Source: Nanohaloarchaea archaeon PL-Br10_U2g5
GTDB taxonomy: Archaea; Halobacteriota; Halobacteria; Halobacteriales; Haloferacaceae
Assembly (NCBI GenBank): GCA_001564205.1
Contig: LKMY01000160.1
Span: forward strand, 1 to 5,016
Direction: 5' to 3'
Length of the DNA stretch: 5,016 nucleotides
This document shows, piece by piece, positions 1 to 3,176 of this stretch. Made by a program: the position numbers and the translations under genes. The notes beneath the pieces were generated by a model. That model was not told the origin of the DNA. It did no database searches and worked only from the letters and a program-made list of their open reading frames with translations. Numbering within the stretch: position 1 is the first letter of the stretch; the number at the start of each line of letters is the position of its first letter.

Positions 1-16
1 ATTGAGACTCATTGTC

Positions 17-50
17 CAGTAACAGTTAATTCAGTTCCAATTATGTGTAC
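17..50 (+). promoter_or_regulatory. AT-rich promoter-like island with short direct repeats
   Basis: This is the only clearly AT-rich stretch in the first 300 bases. It holds CAGT at 17-20 and CAGTT at 23-27 and 32-36, followed by a TATA-like AATTAT at 39-44. A haloarchaeal promoter of this kind would start transcription near 66-72, so it could drive the structured region and small genes to its right. It could equally belong to a divergent gene beyond the left edge. No better TATA-like box is seen between 50 and 317. The promoter role is inferred from composition and spacing only. Confidence 0.3.
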
Positions 51-55
51 GAACA

Positions 56-81
56 CGTCCGAGTAGGACACCTACCGGACG
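56..81 (+). other. Strong hairpin with one bulged A
   Basis: Bases 56-61 (CGTCCG) pair with 76-81 (CGGACG), and 63-67 (GTAGG) pair with 71-75 (CCTAC). This gives 11 base pairs with A62 bulged and an ACA loop at 68-70. No T-run follows on the plus strand, so it is not a typical U-rich archaeal terminator. It is the first of several inverted repeats before the tRNA-like element and may be part of a structured RNA leader. Function is unknown. Confidence 0.5.
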
Positions 82-88
82 CATACCG

Positions 89-190
89 ATGACCACCCGC
101 ATCCCACTTCCGACGCTCGCCGGCTGGCGTAGCGTCGGATCTCTGGTTCGCGGGATGGTCGTCGCTCGCTTCGACACCGTCGCCGCGTAA
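89..190 (+). CDS. Possible 33-residue small ORF, doubtful
   Basis: An ATG at 89 opens a frame of 33 codons ending in TAA at 188-190. The peptide begins MTTRIPLPTLAGWRSVG and ends FDTVAA. It follows the AT-rich island by a plausible leader length and has many G/C third positions. Against it, no Shine-Dalgarno sequence is visible and no family is recognised. The ORF also contains the long inverted repeat at 109-139, which suggests the region is selected for RNA or DNA structure instead. It could be a leader peptide, but chance is the more likely explanation. Confidence 0.15.
   Translation: MTTRIPLPTLAGWRSVGSLVRGMVVARFDTVAA
109..139 (+). other. Long hairpin, 13 base pairs with one bulged T
   Basis: TCCGACGCT at 109-117 is the exact reverse complement of AGCGTCGGA at 131-139. 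Inside it, CGCC (118-121) pairs with GGCG (126-129), leaving T130 bulged and a GGCT tetraloop. The stem is long and almost perfect, which is hard to attribute to high GC content alone. It is not followed by a T-run, so a simple terminator is unlikely. With the hairpin at 56-81, which has the same bulged design, it may form part of a structured non-coding RNA or a protein-binding DNA site. Confidence 0.5.
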
Positions 191-221
191 CCCCGACGCG
201 GGGGTGGACGGTTCGCCCGTC
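183..221 (+). other. Two small tandem hairpins
   Basis: CCGCGT (183-188) pairs with ACGCGG (196-201) around a 7-nt loop. GACGG (207-211) pairs with CCGTC (217-221) around a 5-nt loop. An alternative pairing joins ACCCC (190-194) to GGGGT (201-205). Short GC stems of this size arise often in haloarchaeal DNA, so each is weak alone. They are listed because they continue the run of inverted repeats between 56 and the tRNA-like element at 258. Confidence 0.25.
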
Positions 222-257
222 GGAGCGAGCGCCCCCTTCTCTTCGCCTTCCGACGTA

Positions 258-315
258 GACCCGGTAGCTCAAGCGGCAGAGCCTCGGGGTGAGGAATCGA
301 CTCCCTCTCGGGTCC
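258..315 (+). ncRNA. tRNA-like element lacking an anticodon arm
   Basis: The element reads as a tRNA with its middle removed. The acceptor stem GACCCGG (258-264) pairs with TCGGGTC (308-314) over 7 pairs, the last a G-U. TA at 265-266 matches U8 and A9. The D-stem is GCTC (267-270) with GAGC (279-282), and its loop keeps A14, a purine at 15, the GG pair and A21. The T-arm is 291-307: GAGG pairs with CCTC, and the loop ATCGACT retains U55, C56, G57 and A58. Only 8 nt (283-290) lie between D-stem and T-arm, where a tRNA has about 23, so there is no anticodon arm. The closing T-stem pair 295/303 is A-C where tRNAs have G-C. CCA is not encoded. The element ends 2 nt before the ATG at 318. It cannot decode. 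Possible roles are an RNase P and tRNase Z recognition element in an mRNA leader, a decayed tRNA gene, or a former integration site. Confidence 0.55.
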
Positions 316-317
316 GT

Positions 318-584
318 ATGGTAGCACCACACTGCCACCGCGCGACCGATGTCGCCGTCCGGCTGGCGATCCCTCGCGACGCCGCGGGTGACCTCCAAGC
401 CGGTGTTCGATCGAAGCTCGCGGCCCGCGACGGTGTCGCCATCATCGACGTCGACGTCGTCGGGCTCGAACCCCGACTCAACGATCTCACGGTCACGGTC
501 GACGCCTCGGTTCGACTCGCACCGGACGTCGAGGTCGCCGACCTCACCGAGACGGTCGGGGTCCACGAGGCCACCCCACGGTAG
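318..584 (+). CDS. Small uncharacterised haloarchaeal protein, 88 aa
   Basis: I do not recognise this family with certainty. The ATG at 318 is preferred because the upstream in-frame extension (from a GTG at 204) would run through the tRNA-like element and encode low-complexity sequence. Codon use is strongly G/C-ending, which supports real coding. The protein is soluble, with no signal peptide or membrane segment. The apparent order is a strand (VAVRLAIP, 12-19), an amphipathic helix (about 21-37), two strands (about 40-50 and 57-67) joined by GLEPRLNDL, and a short acidic C-terminal segment, so roughly beta-alpha-beta-beta. Cys6 lies between His5 and His7, but no full metal site is apparent. 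No promoter or Shine-Dalgarno sequence lies directly upstream, so the mRNA must start farther left or be created by processing. The 91-nt gap to the next gene and lack of a clear promoter there suggest shared transcription. Confidence 0.7.
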   Translation: MVAPHCHRATDVAVRLAIPRDAAGDLQAGVRSKLAARDGVAIIDVDVVGLEPRLNDLTVTVDASVRLAPDVEVADLTETVGVHEATPR

Positions 585-643
585 CGGGCACCGAGTCCCG
601 AACGATGCGATACGGTCCCTGCTGACGAACCGACTTCGACCCC

Positions 644-662
644 GGCGCGAGGGTCTCGCGCC
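644..662 (+). other. Perfect 8-bp hairpin before the next small gene
   Basis: GGCGCGAG (644-651) is the exact reverse complement of CTCGCGCC (655-662), separated by a 3-nt GGT loop. It lies between the two small genes, 13 nt before the ATG at 676. No T-run follows, so termination is doubtful. It could stabilise the 3' end of the first mRNA segment, mark a processing site, or limit translation of the second gene. Confidence 0.4.
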
Positions 663-675
663 ACGATAACCAACA

Positions 676-957
676 ATGAACCGAGACGACCGACCCGCTC
701 CACGAACGATGTATCACGGGCTGAACGGCGGCCCCGCTCCCTCACCGCATCCGCCGTCATGGCGGACGGAGCTGACTCTCACGGCCTTGCTGTTTGCCGT
801 GATCGCGGCCGCCTCGTTCCCGACGGCCGCTGCGGTCACGCTCGCCGTTTTCGCAGGTGTCGCCACCGGTGTGGCCCTCCAGCAGCGATATCCGAACGCC
901 CTCAACCGAGCGATCCGCGGGCCAGCGCGCGAACCGAACGCGGTTCGCCGGCGCTGA
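676..957 (+). CDS. Small membrane protein with two predicted transmembrane helices, 93 aa
   Basis: No known family is recognised. The N-terminal 30 residues are hydrophilic and rich in Pro, Arg and Asp. Residues 33-48 (LTLTALLFAVIAAASF) and 50-69 form two hydrophobic stretches separated by a short FPT turn, which suggests a tight membrane hairpin. The remaining 24 residues carry many Arg and end in RRR, so both termini are predicted to face the cytoplasm by the positive-inside rule. Codon use is strongly G/C-ending, which supports coding. The start at 676 gives the longest frame; an internal ATG at 709 would trim the N-terminus by 11 residues without touching the helices. No TATA box is visible close upstream, so it may be co-transcribed with the gene at 318-584. 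Together they could act as a soluble and membrane partner pair, which is inference from adjacency only. Confidence 0.7.
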   Translation: MNRDDRPAPRTMYHGLNGGPAPSPHPPSWRTELTLTALLFAVIAAASFPTAAAVTLAVFAGVATGVALQQRYPNALNRAIRGPAREPNAVRRR

Positions 958-1046
958 TCTCCCCGGTCGCTTCCGTCGCTTCCGCCGAGTGGCCCCTCCG
1001 TTTCTCGTCCGCGACGCGCTCGTGACTTCTCTCCGTGTCGCCGGCG

Positions 1047-1052
1047 TTTATG
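1047..1052 (+). promoter_or_regulatory. TATA-like box for the DUF309 gene
   Basis: TTTATG at 1047-1052 is centred about 27 nt before the ATG at 1077, the usual spacing for a haloarchaeal leaderless transcript. A perfect 8-base palindrome, CGCCGGCG (1039-1046), abuts it on the upstream side, where the transcription factor B recognition element lies. The box supports 1077, not the in-frame ATG at 1035, as the start codon. Confidence 0.5.
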
Positions 1053-1076
1053 TTCAGTCGCCGCCGACGACCACGC

Positions 1077-1766
1077 ATGAACGACTCGGATCACGATGAA
1101 AACGGCCGTGACCCCGACAACAAGCGCGACCGCGGCACCGCTGACGTCGTCGCCGCCCTCTCTGCTGGCGCCGCCCTCTTCAACGAGGGACACGTTCTCG
1201 CCGCACACGATCCGTGGGAAGCGGCGTGGCTCCCCCTCGATGCCGATGACGCCCCGGACGACGAGCGACTCCTGCACGGGCTGATCGCCGCCGCGGCGGC
1301 GACGCACCACGCGTCGTCGCGGAACTGGTCCGGCGCGGTCGGGTGTGCGCAGAACGCGGTCGAGTACCTCGATGCGGTCGACCCGACGGCTCAGGAGGCG
1401 GGGATCGGACCGGTCCGCGAGTGGTGTCGTCGGCTCGCTATCGATCCGGAGACGATCGAGCGGGCCCGCCCCCCTGCGGTCCGGATCGGCGATTCGGCTC
1501 CCGGCTTCGACGATCTCGACTTCTCTGCGGCGCTGCTCGCCGCTCCCGTCTTGGCCGCCGAGATCGATCCGGGAATCGAGACGACGTTCGAACGGGCGAC
1601 AGAACTCGCGCGAAAGGAACGAGGGACAGGCCAGACGACGTTCGCGGAGCTGCTGTTCGCGTTTCTCTGCAACCCTGAGACGCGACCGCAGGTGGCGGCG
1701 CGACTCGCGGATCGCGTCGAACTCGTCGACCGAAAACGGCGCGACGTCGACGACCTTTTTGAATAA
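1077..1766 (+). CDS. DUF309 domain protein
   Basis: The 229-residue product begins MNDSDHDENG with an acidic, probably disordered stretch of about 25 residues. The DUF309 signature follows at about 30-90. It has G31, F35 and G38, then H44, W47-E48 and W51 (AHDPWEAAW), then E63, L66 and HGLI (67-70), paired His at 77-78, and N83 with GA at 86-87. This family is an all-helical domain in bacteria, archaea and plastids with no established biochemical role; its conserved His, Glu and Trp residues suggest ligand or metal binding. Residues 100-229 form a further helical region rich in Asp, Glu and Arg, not assignable to a named domain. The ATG at 1077 was chosen over 1035 because the TATA-like box overlaps the longer version and the extra 14 residues are Arg-rich. 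It converges on the dehydrogenase gene with a 5-bp gap. No functional link to neighbours is evident. Confidence 0.85.
   Translation: MNDSDHDENGRDPDNKRDRGTADVVAALSAGAALFNEGHVLAAHDPWEAAWLPLDADDAPDDERLLHGLIAAAAATHHASSRNWSGAVGCAQNAVEYLDAVDPTAQEAGIGPVREWCRRLAIDPETIERARPPAVRIGDSAPGFDDLDFSAALLAAPVLAAEIDPGIETTFERATELARKERGTGQTTFAELLFAFLCNPETRPQVAARLADRVELVDRKRRDVDDLFE
1756..1760 (+). terminator. Possible T-run terminator inside the last codons of the DUF309 gene
   Basis: Five consecutive T residues at 1756-1760 lie within the final codons, just before the TAA at 1764-1766. Archaeal polymerase can stop at short U-tracts, and the gap to the convergent gene is only 5 bp, so termination must occur here or inside the facing gene. 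No stable hairpin is obvious next to it. Confidence 0.25.
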
Positions 1767-1771
1767 GCTCC

Positions 1772-2662
1772 TCAGAGGCCGTCAGTCGGCGAGTCGGGAT
1801 CCGACGGGAAGTTGGGCTCAGTCGGCGTGTCGTCGACTGGGCCGTCAGCGCCGCTCGTGTTGTCGCCGCCCGTCTCGACGCTCCCTTTCGGCTCGCCCTC
1901 GAACGTGTAGTTCGCAGAGTTGTCGGCGGGATCGTAACCAAGCACCTCCCGAGCGCGCTTGATCGAGTAGTACCGACGGTCGTTGTTCGAGATGCCGTAC
2001 ACGATCTCGTAGCCGTAGTCGGCTTGTAGACACCGGTCGAACAGGTGTGCGCAGTCGCGGTGCGAGAGCCACATCGCCTGTCCGCGCTCGTACTCCCGCG
2101 GCGGGTGATCCTTCGTGAGATTTCCGATGCGGACGCAGACGACGCTCATCCCGTGTTCGTCGTGGTGAAGCCGTCCGAGCGACTCACCGGTCGCCTTCGA
2201 GACGCCATAGAGATTCCCCGGACGCGGAAGCTCGGTCCCGTCGAGCCGGTAGTCGTCGTCGGTGCGGTACAGGTCCGGCGTTCGGTCTTCGGTCTCGTAG
2301 CCGCCGACGGCGTGATTCGAGGAGGCGAACGCGAACTTCTCGACGCCGGCGACGGCCGCCGCCCGCATCACCACCTGCGTGCCGTCGATGTTGTTGCGGA
2401 GCACCGACTCCCACGGCGCCGTCTTCCGCGGGTCTCCCGCGAGGTGGATCACCGCTCCGACGCCGTCCATCGCCTCCCGGACCGCGCGCTCGTCAGTGAT
2501 GTCAGCGACGTACCGATCGGCACCGGTGACCCGCTCAGGGACCTTCCCCGGAGGGAGTGGCTCTCTGTCGAGGAGTCGCCACTCGTAGTCGTCGCCGATG
2601 CCGCGGAGGATGGCTTGCCCCACCCGCCCGCCGGCGCCCGTCAGCAGGACCGGCTCGTCCAT
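1772..2662 (-). CDS. azf: Extended SDR-family NAD-dependent sugar dehydrogenase, probably glucose-6-phosphate dehydrogenase (Azf-like)
   Basis: The 296-residue protein has the extended short-chain dehydrogenase pattern. The glycine motif TGAGGRVG is at 8-15 for NAD(P) binding, an acidic LLD is at about 30-32 after the second strand, and DITD is at 54-57. HLAGDP is at 73-78, SSNHAVG at 114-120 supplies the catalytic serine, and Y152-G-V-S-K156 supplies the catalytic Tyr and Lys. The SSNHAVG segment and overall order resemble uronate dehydrogenases and the haloarchaeal Azf enzyme of Haloferax volcanii. Azf oxidises glucose 6-phosphate with NAD in the oxidative pentose phosphate pathway. The Asp after the second strand favours NAD over NADP. 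A 42-residue tail (255-296), rich in Asp, Pro, Gly and Ser, extends past the fold and looks disordered. The ATG at 2662 fits a leaderless transcript. A uronate dehydrogenase or nucleotide-sugar epimerase role remains possible; the family call is firm, the substrate less so. Confidence 0.75.
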   Translation of the reverse strand: MDEPVLLTGAGGRVGQAILRGIGDDYEWRLLDREPLPPGKVPERVTGADRYVADITDERAVREAMDGVGAVIHLAGDPRKTAPWESVLRNNIDGTQVVMRAAAVAGVEKFAFASSNHAVGGYETEDRTPDLYRTDDDYRLDGTELPRPGNLYGVSKATGESLGRLHHDEHGMSVVCVRIGNLTKDHPPREYERGQAMWLSHRDCAHLFDRCLQADYGYEIVYGISNNDRRYYSIKRAREVLGYDPADNSANYTFEGEPKGSVETGGDNTSGADGPVDDTPTEPNFPSDPDSPTDGL

Positions 2663-2689
2663 TCAGTCGGACGTGGGCGGGAGACGGGG

Positions 2690-2697
2690 ATATATGC
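2690..2697 (-). promoter_or_regulatory. TATA box for the dehydrogenase gene
   Basis: Read leftwards, the sequence is GCATATATCCCC, with ATATAT at 2695-2690. Its centre is about 30 nt from the ATG at 2662, so transcription would begin within a few bases of the start codon. This gives a leaderless mRNA independent of sepF. A 10-base palindrome, ACCGGCCGGT (2714-2723), lies about 20 nt farther upstream and could be a regulator site, though GC-rich palindromes are common here. Confidence 0.55.
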
Positions 2698-2741
2698 CAC
2701 GGTTCGGCCGCGTACCGGCCGGTTCGCGGTCGAGGCAGCGT

Positions 2742-2745
2742 AAAA
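2742..2745 (-). terminator. Possible U-tract terminator of sepF
   Basis: On the minus strand a TTTT run (plus-strand AAAA at 2742-2745) lies about 28 nt past the sepF stop codon, in the 110-nt gap before the dehydrogenase gene. It is the only T-run in that gap. Four U residues is short for termination, so read-through into the dehydrogenase gene is possible. Confidence 0.25.
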
Positions 2746-2772
2746 CGATGAGCCGAGACGGGAAACGCGCGT

Positions 2773-3123
2773 CTACAGCTTCTCCCGCGAGATACTGACG
2801 CCAGTCGGGGTAATGACAATTTGGTCGTCACCCTTCTGAACAATATCACCGTCGACCTCTCGAGCGACCTGCCGCAGCTCGTCGATGATGTGTTCGATCG
2901 TCCGATCCGACGTCGAGTGGCGAGTGATATCCGCGATAACGAAGTCGCCGTCGTAGACGGCGTCTTTGATCGGGATGACGTCGCTCTGATCGCCGATCTC
3001 GGCGATGTGTACCTGCATACCAGTTTCCGCGTGCGCCTCGGCGAAGTCGTCGAGATCGAGCTCGACGTAGTCGTCGACGGAGCGGTTACCGCCTCCGCCG
3101 AGGATCTTGCTCATGATGCCCAT
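2773..3123 (-). CDS. sepF: SepF, membrane anchor for FtsZ-based cell division
   Basis: The 116-residue product matches archaeal SepF in length and layout. The N-terminus MGIMSKILGG is the expected short amphipathic membrane-binding helix. A flexible acidic linker follows (about 13-34), then the compact SepF (DUF552) domain at about 36-112. The domain includes DVIPIKDAVYDGDFVIADI (48-66), a helix TSDRTIEHIIDELRQVAREV (71-90), and strands DIVQKGDDQIVITPTGVSI. SepF dimers tether FtsZ filaments to the membrane at midcell; in Haloferax volcanii SepF is essential and works mainly with FtsZ2. No ftsZ gene lies in the window. The ATG at 3123 is preferred over the ATG at 3114 because it preserves the full targeting helix and fits the weak promoter. 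The gene follows mutS on the same strand after a 53-nt gap and is separated from the dehydrogenase by 110 nt. Confidence 0.93.
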   Translation of the reverse strand: MGIMSKILGGGGNRSVDDYVELDLDDFAEAHAETGMQVHIAEIGDQSDVIPIKDAVYDGDFVIADITRHSTSDRTIEHIIDELRQVAREVDGDIVQKGDDQIVITPTGVSISREKL

Positions 3124-3136
3124 ACGTGTTACACGT
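3124..3136 (-). promoter_or_regulatory. Perfect 13-base palindrome at the sepF start, candidate operator
   Basis: ACGTGT (3124-3129) and ACACGT (3131-3136) form a perfect inverted repeat around a single T, directly touching the sepF ATG. If transcription begins near 3124, the palindrome covers the region from the start site to about -13, where a bound regulator would block polymerase. A dimeric repressor or cell-cycle regulator is plausible, but the sequence gives no identity. Confidence 0.4.
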
Positions 3137-3147
3137 CGAGGTCAGAC

Positions 3148-3158
3148 ATTAGTTCTTA
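3148..3158 (-). promoter_or_regulatory. Weak TATA-like box for sepF
   Basis: Read leftwards the segment is TAAGAACTAAT, the most AT-rich part of the 53-nt gap between mutS and sepF. Its ACTAAT part is centred about 28 nt before the sepF ATG, which fits a near-leaderless transcript. The match to a haloarchaeal TATA box is poor, so sepF may also be read from the mutS promoter. Confidence 0.35.
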
Positions 3159-3176
3159 CGTCAGACGCCGTGGCTC

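Noticed and set aside
1..66. Open frame at the left edge (1-66), possibly the 3' end of a gene
   Set aside because: Only 21 codons, AT-rich and without the acidic, G/C-ending pattern of the other genes, so it looks like intergenic sequence.
72..760. Minus-strand open frames opposite the first small gene (72-566 and 269-760)
   Set aside because: Both translate to Arg-, Ser- or Asp-rich sequence without domain pattern, while the plus-strand frame from 318 has better codon bias and predicted structure.
967..984. Tandem copy of the 9-mer TCGCTTCCG
   Set aside because: Two copies of a short GC-rich unit in a GC-rich intergenic region, with no further copies, are not enough to call a functional repeat.
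1035..1076. Earlier ATG for the DUF309 gene at 1035
   Set aside because: It would add 14 mostly Arg-rich residues and overlap the TATA-like box. The ATG at 1077 has the expected leaderless spacing.
2045..2743. 232-codon open frame on the plus strand opposite the dehydrogenase gene
   Set aside because: It is a mirror of the real gene caused by G/C-biased codons. The product is Arg- and Val-rich with no domain, and the minus-strand frame has clear SDR motifs and a promoter.
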